Positions 43,057-52,439 of a stretch of 64,000 nucleotides of DNA are shown here, piece after piece. The notes under the pieces are model-generated. The model worked only from the letters and a program-made list of their open reading frames with translations, was not told the DNA's origin and made no database searches. The position numbers were made by a program, and so were the translations under genes. This DNA comes from Maricaulis maris (GTDB lineage: Bacteria > Pseudomonadota > Alphaproteobacteria > Caulobacterales > Maricaulaceae). Each line of letters begins with the position of its first letter. Within the stretch, counting starts at the first letter, position 1. The stretch is from contig NZ_RBIM01000001.1 in assembly GCF_003634045.1 (NCBI RefSeq), positions 124,001-188,000 of the forward strand, in the 5' to 3' direction.

Positions 43057-44882
43057 TGGAAGGGTTGTTAGAGTCCGTGGGCGAGCGCTTCGGCTTGGTT
43101 GTCCATATCGGTTGCGGTGAGGCCGCGGGGCGTTCTTGGCAAGGGCGTGTCGATGACCTCGTGCTGGTGGAACCCGATCCGGAACGGGCTCAGGCTGTTC
43201 GGGGTTGGCTTGAGGAAAGCGGCGCGGGCTCCCTGGTAGAGGCCGCAGTAATGGACAGGCTGGGCGAGGCGCATTTCCGACGCACCAGCTTTGGCGACAT
43301 GAACAGTGTGCGCGAGCATACTGGCGCGACGACCCTCTTTCCAGGCCTGCAGTATCTCGAAAGTGTGCCGGTTCAAACAGTTCGGGCCCGCGATTTGCTT
43401 GATGGGCGTAATGTCGCGGCGATTGAGGGTTTGAAGGCTCTTGTTGTCGAGCCCCCTTCGGAAGTGCTTGTTGTGTTGTCCGACCTGGATGAAGCTGGTT
43501 TGCTTGACCAGTTCGATGCCGTTGTCGTCTGTGTCGCCGAGACAGCGCTCCATGACGGCGGCGCGGATCGGAAAATGGTGACCGACTGGCTTGAAGCGAC
43601 GAACCGACACCTTGTTTGGGAGGCTGATTCAGTCGATCCGGACATGCGGTTTGCGCGGGTCGAAAAGAACTGGAAGGCGCTTAGCTTGACGTTCGAACAA
43701 GGTGTTCGGGAGTTCGAATTGGTTATTTCGGATTTGCGAGAAACTTATGCGCTTCAATTCGACCAGGACCGCGCGATCCTCGACAGCCTGCAAGTTGAGA
43801 TGGACGCGCTTGCGACCGAACGGGAACAGGCAGTGCGTGAGGCGCGGGCCGCACAGGATGCTCTGTCGGAAGCGTGCAGCGAGCGTGACCGGTTGAGGCG
43901 CGAGATGGACGCGCTTGCCACCGAGCGCGAGCAGGCCGCGGGTAAAGTACAGGCTACGTTGGAGGCGCTTTCCGAAGCCCGCCTTGAGTGTGACCAGTTG
44001 AGGGACGCGATGGACACGCTTACGACCGAGCGTGAGCAGGCGATGAGTGAAGCGCAGACCTCATTGGAGGCGCTTTCGGAAGCCCGCCTTGAGTGTGACC
44101 AGTTGAGGGGCGCGATGGACACGCTTACGACCGAGCGTGAGCAGGCAATGAGTGAAGCGCAGACCTCATTGGAGGCGCTTTCGGAAGCCCGCCTTGAGTG
44201 TGACCAGTTGAGGGACGCGATGGACACGCTTGCGGCCGAGCGCGAGGAGGCGGCGAGTGAAGCGGCCTCATTGGATGTCGATGCTCTTTCGGAAGCCCGC
44301 CTCGAGTGTGATCGGTTGAGGAGCGAGATGGACGCGCTGGCGGCCGAGCGCGAGAAGATCGCGGCAGACGCGCAGGCTGCACAGAATGCTCTTTCGGAAG
44401 CGTGCCGCGAGCGTGACCGGTTGAGGGGCGAGATGGATGTGTTTACGACCGAGCGCGAGCAGGCAGCGAGTGAAGCGCAGGCGACATTGGATGCTCTTTC
44501 GGAAGTCCGCCTTGAACTTGACCAGTTGAAGGGCGAGAAAGACGTTCTCGAAGATCGGTTGGTCGAGCGAAATCAGGCTGCCCAACGAGCAAGTGCCGAA
44601 CTCGAGGCGCTGCGAGACGATAATCGCTTGTCACTGCGAATTCAGCGGATTGCTCAGGCGGATCTCGCCGATCTTCAGGATCGTTTTGCCGCATTGGCTG
44701 ATGAGAAGCTTCAGCTCGAACGCTTCTTTGATGATCTCGCGCAAAAAGTGTCGCGATCGATGGGGGCAGACCAAGCGCCCGGGGCCAAGGCGAGTCCCAA
44801 GCGTGTTGGTGCGCGGACACGCCCAACGGCCAAGTCTTCCTCAAAGAGCACAAAAGTGACCAGTCGGGCGAAGTCTTCATGA
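43053..44882 (+). CDS. FkbM-like (degenerate) methyltransferase domain with a seven-repeat coiled coil
   Basis: A 609-residue protein. Residues about 10-200 resemble FkbM-type SAM methyltransferases: V-V-H-I-G-C-G-E-A near 17 and L-V-E-P-D-P-E-R near 37. A later V-V-E-P-P-S-E stands where an Asp-Val-Glu-Gly motif is expected, so activity is doubtful. Residues about 225-560 form a long coiled coil with seven 35-36-residue repeats (five heptads each). The C-terminus is a Lys/Ser/Arg-rich tail that could bind anionic polymer or membrane. Both ends overlap neighbours by four bases. Confidence 0.6.
   Translation: MMEGLLESVGERFGLVVHIGCGEAAGRSWQGRVDDLVLVEPDPERAQAVRGWLEESGAGSLVEAAVMDRLGEAHFRRTSFGDMNSVREHTGATTLFPGLQYLESVPVQTVRARDLLDGRNVAAIEGLKALVVEPPSEVLVVLSDLDEAGLLDQFDAVVVCVAETALHDGGADRKMVTDWLEATNRHLVWEADSVDPDMRFARVEKNWKALSLTFEQGVREFELVISDLRETYALQFDQDRAILDSLQVEMDALATEREQAVREARAAQDALSEACSERDRLRREMDALATEREQAAGKVQATLEALSEARLECDQLRDAMDTLTTEREQAMSEAQTSLEALSEARLECDQLRGAMDTLTTEREQAMSEAQTSLEALSEARLECDQLRDAMDTLAAEREEAASEAASLDVDALSEARLECDRLRSEMDALAAEREKIAADAQAAQNALSEACRERDRLRGEMDVFTTEREQAASEAQATLDALSEVRLELDQLKGEKDVLEDRLVERNQAAQRASAELEALRDDNRLSLRIQRIAQADLADLQDRFAALADEKLQLERFFDDLAQKVSRSMGADQAPGAKASPKRVGARTRPTAKSSSKSTKVTSRAKSS
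43797..44534 (+). repeat. Seven tandem 105-108-bp repeats encoding coiled-coil units
   Basis: Each unit starts (E/A)-M-D-x-L-x-x-E-R-E-Q-A and ends in A-L-S-E-A-x-x-E-x-D-x-L-R. Units 3 and 4 are almost identical in DNA, and their neighbours are close, which shows recent expansion. Unit 5 has one extra residue, shifting the heptad by one. Confidence 0.92.
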
Positions 44883-45799
44883 CGGCGTTGACGACAAGAA
44901 ATGCGGCAATACCTGCCAGCGGAGGTGACGGGTTTACGCGATCGCCAACTGAGACAATTGCCGGTTTGAGCCAAGGGGATCTCAGCCGCTTGGCCACATT
45001 GCTCAGTCAGCGTCCGGTGGGCGAACCGGCGCCTATCCGGACAATTCATCATTTTGCCTGCACGGGCGGGACGCTGATCGCCAGGGGGCTGCAGTCGCAA
45101 CCGAACTCTCTATTGTTGAGCGAGGTCGACCCGCTCAGCACGGCCCAGCTGAACACGCAACGGTCCCGGTTTGCGCCGACCGATCCGATCCTTTTGGCGC
45201 GCGGTGCGCTGAATCCGGTTGATGAGGGAACCGCGGTCGAAATGTTTGGTGCGGCAGTGAAGGTTCTGTACACGCGCCTGAATCGGACTGGCCGTCGCTT
45301 GATCCTGCGCGACCATACCCATTCCCAATTCTGTACGGATGTCGACTATGGTGCCCGGCCAACCCTTGCGGCGATGCTTGCAGATGTTGCGCCGCTTCGC
45401 TCGATCGTGACGGTTCGCCATCCCATCGACTCCTACCTCGCCCTCGACCAGAACGGATGGCGGCATTTTTCCCCGTTCTCACTGGAGGAATACGCGCGTC
45501 GGTATCTCGCTTTCCTTGCCGCTTACGAAGATGTCGCAATCATTCGGTACGAGAGCTTTGTTTCTGATCCTGATGAGACAATGCGGGGTATCTGCCGGCG
45601 ACTTGAGCTTGTGTACAATCCAGACTGGAAGGCTCTGCTCTCGGCGGTCCAGCTTTCCGGGGACAGCGGTCGGCGAGGTGACAAGATTGCGCCGAGATCG
45701 CGGCGGGCGTATTCCGATGATCTGGTCCAGGAAGCGCAAGCCAGCACGTCTTATCAGGCGTTGTGCCTTCAATTGGGCTATGATTCGGTGCTCGAATGA
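44879..45799 (+). CDS. Sulfotransferase-like protein
   Basis: A 306-residue protein. H-F-A-C-T-G-G-T-L-I near residue 58 resembles the 5'-phosphosulfate loop of PAPS-dependent sulfotransferases. V-R-H-P-I-D-S-Y-L-A near 180 matches the 3'-phosphate motif (R-x-P-x-x-S-Y). I-I-R-Y-E-S-F near 221 is the usual strand after it. It would add sulfate to a sugar or other acceptor in the cytoplasm. Its place between a coiled-coil methyltransferase-like gene and an exostosin-like gene points to glycan decoration. The ATG overlaps the upstream stop. Confidence 0.78.
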   Translation: MTALTTRNAAIPASGGDGFTRSPTETIAGLSQGDLSRLATLLSQRPVGEPAPIRTIHHFACTGGTLIARGLQSQPNSLLLSEVDPLSTAQLNTQRSRFAPTDPILLARGALNPVDEGTAVEMFGAAVKVLYTRLNRTGRRLILRDHTHSQFCTDVDYGARPTLAAMLADVAPLRSIVTVRHPIDSYLALDQNGWRHFSPFSLEEYARRYLAFLAAYEDVAIIRYESFVSDPDETMRGICRRLELVYNPDWKALLSAVQLSGDSGRRGDKIAPRSRRAYSDDLVQEAQASTSYQALCLQLGYDSVLE

Positions 45800-45887
45800 C
45801 GGATGGCAATTTTCATATTGGTGAAGAGGTGCCTGTTGCTCGCGACCTTTGGGTCTTGGCCAGATTGCAATTTCGAGGGGGGTGGTA

Positions 45888-47747
45888 GTGTCGATTTCGT
45901 TGTTCATGCCATATTTTAGGCCGGCCGAAGCTGCGAGGCAGGAAGAGCTGGCGCTTTGTCTTCAGAAGAACAGGGAGAATGAGCTGATCTCCCATATCTA
46001 TCTGATGGTTGATGATGATGCGGAGGTCAGTCAGCAGGACGGCCGTGTCACCGTGATCCGGATGGACCGGCGTCCAACCTACCAAGACTGGACCCGCCTC
46101 ACCGAAGCTTACTGTCCGCAGGACATTTCGATATTGGCGAATGCGGATATCTGTTTTGATGAAACGGTGAGTCGACTTGAGGACTTGTTTGCCGTTGATC
46201 CGACCGGTTTCGTCGCGTTGAGTCGATATGAGCTGATTGGCGAAGAAACCAGTCTTCATCCCAATCCGCACTGGTCCCAGGACAGCTGGGCCTATTGTGC
46301 GGCCCACGCCTCAAATCCTGATCGTGACCGCTGCCTGAATTTCCCGCTCGGCGTGCCCCGCTGCGACAACAAGGTCGCCTATATCTTTGCGGTCTATGGT
46401 CACACGATCTATAATCCCTGTTACGATATCCGTAGCATTCATGTGCATGAGACCGGCTTGCGAACATACGACAAGAAGGGTGACATGCGTATTGTTGGCG
46501 GCATGGCCATGGTGCACGCAAGCGATGGATTGGCCGACCCGGCCAAGTTGGACATAGAGTTCTGGCCCATCCGGTCGGCTCAGTTTGGAAGTGCGAAGAT
46601 CAACGCATCGCTGGAACGTTGGGCGAAAGAGCGAGGGACAAAGCTTCCTCCGGCGCAGCCTGTCCAGCCGATAGGAAAAGACAATCCGCTCGCCGCATTG
46701 ACCCGTCCGGCGATTGTCGCCGTCGACGCGCCGCTGGTGGCGCCGACGCGCGGGGGGGATGTTTATGTCGATCGCAACGTTGCGGCCTATGATGCTCATT
46801 GGCAGCATCCCGCAATCACCGAGCAGCATGCCTTCAATCAGGTCAGATTGCTTGCCCAGCGCAACAGTGATGCCGCTTATCTGGGCTTTCCGTGGGCGAC
46901 GCTGATCGATGTCAGCAAGCACAACCAGACCGACACAGAGCGGTTGAGTATTTTACGTGACGGTTTGGAGCGTGCAGTCGACGCCCTGGCGGGGCGTGAG
47001 CGGATATTCACGGTTTGCCAGCACATACACATGCTGAAATTTCCAGAGCTATTTGAAATGGCCGGTGTCACCGATGTTTTTTGGTCGCATGCGACCCATG
47101 GCGAGACCGGATTTGGTGATGATCGCAATATCGCGATCCACCCGTTTCCCCTCTATCCGGTCCAGATTCCCGAGGGGCCGCAGATCCCGCTTGAGGACCG
47201 GCGATATCTGTTCTCATTCGTGGGCGCCAAGGCGACACCGATCTACCTCACGGAGTCGAGGACCTTCCTGATCGAGGAGTTGGCCGAGCACCCGCGCGGC
47301 CTTGTGCGCGATCGCGAGACTTGGCACTACAATAAGGTTGTTTATGACCATCAGGTGCTGGCGCGGGCGCACAGTAGCGTCGGCTTGGTGGACAATAACG
47401 CCTCGGAGGAGTTCAAGCAGGTGATGGCTCAGACCCAGTTTGCCTTGTGTCCATCGGGAACCGGGCCGAACTCAATCCGTTTGTGGGAGACAATTGCCAG
47501 TGGCGCGATACCTGTCGTGTTGGCTGATACTTACAAGTCGCCTGGCTCGCCGGCGATCTGGGAGCAGGCCGTTATCAGGTGTGCCGAAGATCGTGCCAGT
47601 ATCCGCGAGTTGCCAGAGCGTTTGGAAGCCGCTGTCGCAGATAAGGAGGCTTTGCGTCGCCGCAAGGCCGCGTTGAGGCTCCTCGCCGTTCGCTATGGCC
47701 GGTCGAATTTCGTCCCAGATGTCCTAGGGGCATTGCGGACAAGCTAA
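45888..47747 (+). CDS. Two-part glycan protein with C-terminal exostosin-like (GT47) domain
   Basis: A 619-residue protein. The N-terminal part (to about 230) reads like a GT2-type Rossmann fold: S-L-F-M-P-Y-F, L-M-V-D-D-D-A and A-N-A-D-I-C-F-D. The second half (about 290-610) ends in the exostosin-like block F-A-L-C-P-S-G-T-G-P-N-S-I-R-L-W-E near 530, followed by G-A-I-P-V-V-L. It is therefore probably a bifunctional glycosyltransferase. GTG 45888 has an AGGGGGG site; the TTG at 45849 is less likely. It lies 88 bases after the sulfotransferase gene and ends the block. Confidence 0.68.
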   Translation: MSISLFMPYFRPAEAARQEELALCLQKNRENELISHIYLMVDDDAEVSQQDGRVTVIRMDRRPTYQDWTRLTEAYCPQDISILANADICFDETVSRLEDLFAVDPTGFVALSRYELIGEETSLHPNPHWSQDSWAYCAAHASNPDRDRCLNFPLGVPRCDNKVAYIFAVYGHTIYNPCYDIRSIHVHETGLRTYDKKGDMRIVGGMAMVHASDGLADPAKLDIEFWPIRSAQFGSAKINASLERWAKERGTKLPPAQPVQPIGKDNPLAALTRPAIVAVDAPLVAPTRGGDVYVDRNVAAYDAHWQHPAITEQHAFNQVRLLAQRNSDAAYLGFPWATLIDVSKHNQTDTERLSILRDGLERAVDALAGRERIFTVCQHIHMLKFPELFEMAGVTDVFWSHATHGETGFGDDRNIAIHPFPLYPVQIPEGPQIPLEDRRYLFSFVGAKATPIYLTESRTFLIEELAEHPRGLVRDRETWHYNKVVYDHQVLARAHSSVGLVDNNASEEFKQVMAQTQFALCPSGTGPNSIRLWETIASGAIPVVLADTYKSPGSPAIWEQAVIRCAEDRASIRELPERLEAAVADKEALRRRKAALRLLAVRYGRSNFVPDVLGALRTS

Positions 47748-48622
47748 CCCTGCCTCGGTCCGGAGTGCCCTGCTGGGGAAACAGAGACGACTGACTAGCG
47801 GATTTGAGAGTGACGAATCACGTCAGGATGCTTTCGGAATCTGACGACGCTTTTGTCTATGGCTATGTCTACGTGGCGCCGTAGGTTCGCTTCATGCACG
47901 TCGATACCCAAGGCGCAGGGTGCGCACGATCCAGGCAGCGGTAAATCTGCTGAATGATCAGGTCAAGGCGGTGCCGGTCGGCACGCACATTTCTCCCGAG
48001 CATCATCGCTCGATCCTGAGGCTGTAGGGGGGCGGGGCTGGGGAAGCTGTATGGAGTACGAGAGCGACCAGTCGTCCGAAACGCTTTATGGTCGGACGCA
48101 GCTGCGCGATGGAGTTGTCGTTGCCGAAAGCCCGAAATTTATCTAAATTTCAAGGCTGGGGAGGGGAGTGTTCGCCCCTTTTTCGAGCTTTGACCCAAGA
48201 AATCGCGGGGCCCATCGGGAAGGGTGGGCGATGCTTCGCGGCTGATATTCAGAGAAGCAGATCATCGTGATGATCGGGAGCTGCGAAGGTGTGGGGTGGG
48301 CGGGTTGTTTCGCAAGTACAACTCTCAAGGTTATCGTTGATTGGCAAGGCCCAAGCCCGACGAGGTGCGTGCTGGCTTCGGGAAATTTCAAGAGAGGCGG
48401 TGCTGCCTGGGCAAGTACTGGGCATGTGTTTCCAAAGTGTATCGTCGAAAACCGTAATTGTTGCCAAGCGTCGAAGAGCTGGTGGTGGCCCAATTCGAAT
48501 CTAGCGTGGCGGGAACAGATTGATCGGCGATGGAGTTCGAGGGTCGGGTTTCGCTTGTGTCGGAAATATCTATGGGCTGGAGTCCTCTCATTTGAAGGCG
48601 CTCTGCTGAGTGGAGGAAGAGC
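47748..48622. other. 875-base gap with no supported gene
   Basis: A 35-codon stretch around 47921-48028 reads R-T-I-Q-A-A-V-N-L-L-N before a stop and could be debris of a lost gene, but I cannot name it. CGTCCGA/TCGGACG (48073-48098) is a perfect 7-bp hairpin, and GAAATTT-ATCT-AAATTTC (48134-48151) is an AT-rich palindrome unlike the surrounding DNA. GC drops from here into the next gene. ORFs of 60-219 codons on both strands lack ribosome sites and look random. Confidence 0.45.
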
Positions 48623-50338
48623 ATGATTCAGTGGTTTAGGAGAGGCCTCGAACTGCGAGGCTTGTTTCTGCGGAGTTTGTCTTTCAACGGCTCCATGAAC
48701 CCTGTCGCCGGACGCGAAGACTGGGCGCTCATGTTTGTGGGCGCGACTATCATATTTGTTGCGAATGCAAATTACATCTCGGATCTTTATTTGCTCTGGC
48801 ATGATGATGCCACGTCATATTTTCAATCTTCGCTCAACCACATGATGCGCAGGGGCGGGGGTACGGTGACTAGGCACCTGATAGTTGATAATTTTCTCGC
48901 GCAGATAATGACGAATGTTTCTCCGTTCGCCGCGCGGCTGGTTCTTATCGCTGTGGGCGGGGTTCCTCTGTTCTTGACTGCGTATTGGGCCCTTCGATTG
49001 GGTTTCTCACTCGCGCCGGCTGGCGCAGCGCTTGCGGCTAGTCTGCCGCTTGTGATTGTTGGGCAGTGGGAAATATTTATTGGAATAAATCTTAGCTATG
49101 TCGTTTTCGATGTTGCTTTTTTCTTTGTTTGCATTTTGTTTCTCGTTTACGGGCGGCATGCGAATAACTGGCCTGCAACAGTAATTGTTTCAGCGTTGAT
49201 CGCTTTCACTATTTCGGACGGGATATCGTCCAGCGTGCTGCTGGTGCCTGCAATTTTTTGGGCGGCGCTCTTCATTCGACCAAAGTCGCTCCTCCAAAGC
49301 GCCCTGATCTGTTTTTCGATAATTTTAGTGACGACCAAGGTCGTTCGTGAGCAATCTTCGCTTGGCCGCGCCGAGTGGGCGGGCGACCCGTTGCGCGCCG
49401 TGCTGTCGAATTTCGCCACACCCATCGACACCGTGCTTCCGGGTGGGGAGCTCATCGCATGGGTGGTGCTGTTGGCGCTTTTTGCAATGGCTGTCGGCGC
49501 CATTTATTTTGCAATTCTCAAGAAAGAGTATGGGTTGCTCGCGATCATTGGATTCGCTGCGGCTGTTTATGTTGTTCCGATAATAATTTACAGTATTGGG
49601 CGAGGTGGTTTTCCTAACAGATACAGCTTTATTTCCGTTGTCGGTCTCAGCTGCTCCGTAGGCGTGATGTTCCAGATCGTTGCGTCGTTCGTCCGGGGTG
49701 CATTGAGTGCAGAAAGCGCTGGCGGGCAAGTGTCAACAGGTCCTTCCTTTGCTTCAGGGGTCGTGGTGCTTTGCGTGCTTGCGCTGGGATTTCAAAAAAG
49801 TATCCACGTTGAGCAGCACATAGGTGTCATTTCTCGGCGTATTGAATTGGTCTCAAACTATCTACACTATGCCTCGCGCGGCCCGATTCAGGCTGGTGTT
49901 GATATTCGACCGCAAGACCAACTCATTCTGGTTGCGGAAAACAACTTTCCTTATCTCTACCCCCATAGGGGGCCTGGTCTTGGATTTCTTCGCTTTGTTA
50001 CGTCCAACCTGAATGTCGTCGGCTATGCTGGAAGGAGGCGGCTTTGTGCAGATCCGTTCTCTCCATGGGAAAGTTTCTGGAGTCATGGGCCCGGTGGACT
50101 CACGGTGGAGCGACCGATCCGTATCGTGGGCTTTTTTGGACCGAACGGTGAAGGTGCCGAGCTAAGTCATCTACTCTCGACGCAAGGCGGAAGTCTCGAT
50201 GGGCCATGGACGCTATACCAGACAGGTGATTTCGGCGCGCGACCGGTCGGCGAGGGCGAGGGGCGGGAGGCGCTCGAGGCGCTATTGGCCGGGCGCGACC
50301 TGGAGCCGCACGAAATTGCATTCAGTTGTGGCCTTTAG
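48623..50338 (+). CDS. Low-GC polytopic membrane protein, possibly GT-C or polymerase type
   Basis: A 571-residue protein with about ten hydrophobic segments over residues 35-400 and a soluble C-terminal domain of about 170 residues. No family is certain. The early loop after the first helix carries W-H-D-D-A-T-S-Y, where acidic residues could be catalytic as in GT-C glycosyltransferases. Many codons end in A or T, unlike the rest of the window, suggesting recent arrival. GGAGGAAGAG precedes the ATG. It could be a glycan polymerase, a glycosyltransferase or a glucosyl transfer (GtrC-like) protein. Confidence 0.7.
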   Translation: MIQWFRRGLELRGLFLRSLSFNGSMNPVAGREDWALMFVGATIIFVANANYISDLYLLWHDDATSYFQSSLNHMMRRGGGTVTRHLIVDNFLAQIMTNVSPFAARLVLIAVGGVPLFLTAYWALRLGFSLAPAGAALAASLPLVIVGQWEIFIGINLSYVVFDVAFFFVCILFLVYGRHANNWPATVIVSALIAFTISDGISSSVLLVPAIFWAALFIRPKSLLQSALICFSIILVTTKVVREQSSLGRAEWAGDPLRAVLSNFATPIDTVLPGGELIAWVVLLALFAMAVGAIYFAILKKEYGLLAIIGFAAAVYVVPIIIYSIGRGGFPNRYSFISVVGLSCSVGVMFQIVASFVRGALSAESAGGQVSTGPSFASGVVVLCVLALGFQKSIHVEQHIGVISRRIELVSNYLHYASRGPIQAGVDIRPQDQLILVAENNFPYLYPHRGPGLGFLRFVTSNLNVVGYAGRRRLCADPFSPWESFWSHGPGGLTVERPIRIVGFFGPNGEGAELSHLLSTQGGSLDGPWTLYQTGDFGARPVGEGEGREALEALLAGRDLEPHEIAFSCGL

Positions 50339-50456
50339 CGCCCGTGAGGGTAGTTATTGGTGAGATAATGGTCTACTGGCTGCCGTGAAAGCTGGGGTTC
50401 ACACGCGTACACTGGCAGGTTTGACCTGCAACGCGCAGGGACATTCTGGGGGGCTT

Positions 50457-51545
50457 ATGAAAATTCTTGTCACCGGCGGTTTGGGCTTCATCGGTTCTTC
50501 GGTCGTTCGTCAGCTTGTCCAGAACGGCGATCACGAGGTCGTCGTGCTTGACGCGATGACATATGCTGCCTTGCCCGAAGCGGTGGAGTCCTGTGTCGGG
50601 ACCGGGCGCTACAGGCTTGAGGTGGGCGATATCCGCGATGTGGAGCGCGTGCGCGCTGTATTCGAGTCAGTCAAACCTGATTTGGTGATGCACCTCGCCG
50701 CCGAAAGCCATGTGGACCGGTCAATCGACGGGCCCGGAGATTTCATCCAGACCAATATCGTCGGCACATTCAACATGCTCCAGGCGGCTCGTGCCCACCT
50801 GGAAACCCTGGATGCAGAGGCGCGCTCCCGGTTTCGCTTCCATCATATTTCAACCGACGAAGTATTCGGGTCCCTGTCGCTGGACGCACCCGGCTTTACC
50901 GAAACAACGCGTTACGACCCCCGGTCGCCCTATTCGGCCTCGAAAGCGGCCTCCGACCATCTCGTTCGGGCATGGGGAGAAACCTATGGACTGCCGGTGG
51001 TGCTGTCGAACTGCTCGAATAATTACGGGCCGTGGCAATATCCCGAAAAGCTGATCCCGTTGATGATCGCCAAGGGGCGCGACCGATTGAAACTCCCCGT
51101 GTATGGCAAGGGCGCGAATGTACGTGACTGGCTTCATGTGGAGGACCATGCCGAGGCGTTGATCCTTATCGCCCAGCGCGGCCAGCTCGGCGAAAGTTAC
51201 AATGTCGGCGGTGGCGCCGAGCGCACCAACCTGGATGTGGTGCACGCGATTTGCGCTTCGCTTGACGAGCGCTTTCCTGAAGCCCCGCCCCATCGCGAGT
51301 TGATCAGCTTTGTCACCGACCGCCCCGGCCATGATTTCCGATATGCGATCGACTATAGCCGGATCGAGCGCGAGCTTGGTTGGCGGCCGAAGCGAACCTT
51401 CACTCAAGGGCTTGCCGATACAGTGAACTGGTATCTCGACAACGAAGCCTGGTGGCGCGGCGTCCTTGACAGATCCGGCGGCGGCCAACGGGTCGGCCTG
51501 GGAACGGCAGGCAACGGCAAGAGCGCCGAAGGAGCCACAGCATGA
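50457..51545 (+). CDS. rfbB: dTDP-glucose 4,6-dehydratase
   Basis: A 362-residue enzyme making dTDP-4-keto-6-deoxyglucose. [14 protein letters not shown] opens the protein. [12 protein letters not shown] near 79, S-T-D-E-V-F-G near 132 and Y-S-A-S-K near 159 are diagnostic. R-D-W-L-H-V-E-D-H follows near 223. ATG 50457 is chosen because the family starts there; the longer frame upstream is not conserved. It overlaps rfbA (ATGA) and is the intact counterpart of the remnant near 38.7 kb. Confidence 0.95.
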   Translation: MKILVTGGLGFIGSSVVRQLVQNGDHEVVVLDAMTYAALPEAVESCVGTGRYRLEVGDIRDVERVRAVFESVKPDLVMHLAAESHVDRSIDGPGDFIQTNIVGTFNMLQAARAHLETLDAEARSRFRFHHISTDEVFGSLSLDAPGFTETTRYDPRSPYSASKAASDHLVRAWGETYGLPVVLSNCSNNYGPWQYPEKLIPLMIAKGRDRLKLPVYGKGANVRDWLHVEDHAEALILIAQRGQLGESYNVGGGAERTNLDVVHAICASLDERFPEAPPHRELISFVTDRPGHDFRYAIDYSRIERELGWRPKRTFTQGLADTVNWYLDNEAWWRGVLDRSGGGQRVGLGTAGNGKSAEGATA

Positions 51546-52405
51546 AGGGCATCATTCTCGCCGGTGGATCGGGCACACGGTTGCATCCCTTGACCATCGC
51601 CCTGTCAAAGCAACTCCTGCCGGTCTACGACAAGCCGATGATCTACTATCCGCTGTCGCTGCTCATGTTGAGCGGGATACGGGAGATACTCGTTATCACC
51701 ACCCCGCACGACGCAGAGGGGTTCAAGCGCTTGCTTGGTGATGGTTCGGCGTTCGGTGTTGAACTGACCTATGCCGAGCAGCCGTCTCCGGATGGTCTGG
51801 CTCAGGCTTTTATCATAGGGCGAGATTTTGTCGGTTCCGACAGTGTCGCCTTGGTGTTGGGTGACAATATCCTCTACGGCACCGGGCTCGGAGGCATACT
51901 CACGTCAGCGGCGGGCAAGCAAAGCGGCGCTACGGTGTTCGGTTACCGCGTTCATGATCCGGAGCGTTACGGTGTTGTGGCGTTCGATCAGGATAACAAA
52001 GTTACCTCGATCGAGGAGAAGCCGACCCATCCGAAGTCCAACTACGCCGTGATAGGTCTGTATTTCTACGACAATGACGTACTGGATATTGCGGCCGAAG
52101 TTGAGCCGTCCGCCCGCGGTGAGCTGGAAATCACTGATATCAACAAGGCCTATCAGGCGCGCGGTGATCTCGGAGTGAACCTCCTTGGTCGAGGCTTTGC
52201 CTGGTTCGACACCGGAACGCATAACTCGCTACTCGATGCCGGCAACTTCGTGCGTACGCTTTCCGAGCGGCAGGGGGTGCAGATATCGTCCCCCGAAGAA
52301 ATCGGCTGGCGCCAAGGCTGGCTCTCTGACGATGCACTTCAGCAGGCTTCGGCGCGGTTCGGCAAAAGTGGATACGGTGCGTACTTAGCAGGTTTGCTGA
52401 AATAG
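51542..52405 (+). CDS. rfbA: Glucose-1-phosphate thymidylyltransferase
   Basis: A 287-residue enzyme that joins dTTP and glucose 1-phosphate into dTDP-glucose. [11 protein letters not shown] near 6 is the nucleotide loop, followed by [10 protein letters not shown] near 23. L-G-D-N-I near 108 and V-E-E/S-I-E-E-K-P near 160 are also conserved. With rfbB it supplies the shared intermediate for rhamnose (rfbC, rfbD) and for the amino sugar made by the next gene. Confidence 0.96.
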   Translation: MKGIILAGGSGTRLHPLTIALSKQLLPVYDKPMIYYPLSLLMLSGIREILVITTPHDAEGFKRLLGDGSAFGVELTYAEQPSPDGLAQAFIIGRDFVGSDSVALVLGDNILYGTGLGGILTSAAGKQSGATVFGYRVHDPERYGVVAFDQDNKVTSIEEKPTHPKSNYAVIGLYFYDNDVLDIAAEVEPSARGELEITDINKAYQARGDLGVNLLGRGFAWFDTGTHNSLLDAGNFVRTLSERQGVQISSPEEIGWRQGWLSDDALQQASARFGKSGYGAYLAGLLK

Positions 52406-52439
52406 AATCGAAGACATTCTGCCGCCCTGGAGAAGATCT

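Noticed and set aside
43797-44534. 105-base direct repeats considered as a CRISPR array or minisatellite outside genes
   Set aside because: Units contain no repeat-spacer structure and encode a continuous coiled coil.
47748-48622. Possible transposase or insertion-sequence relic in the gap
   Set aside because: No DDE-like motif or matching terminal repeats could be read; only an unidentified 35-codon stretch and two short palindromes are present.
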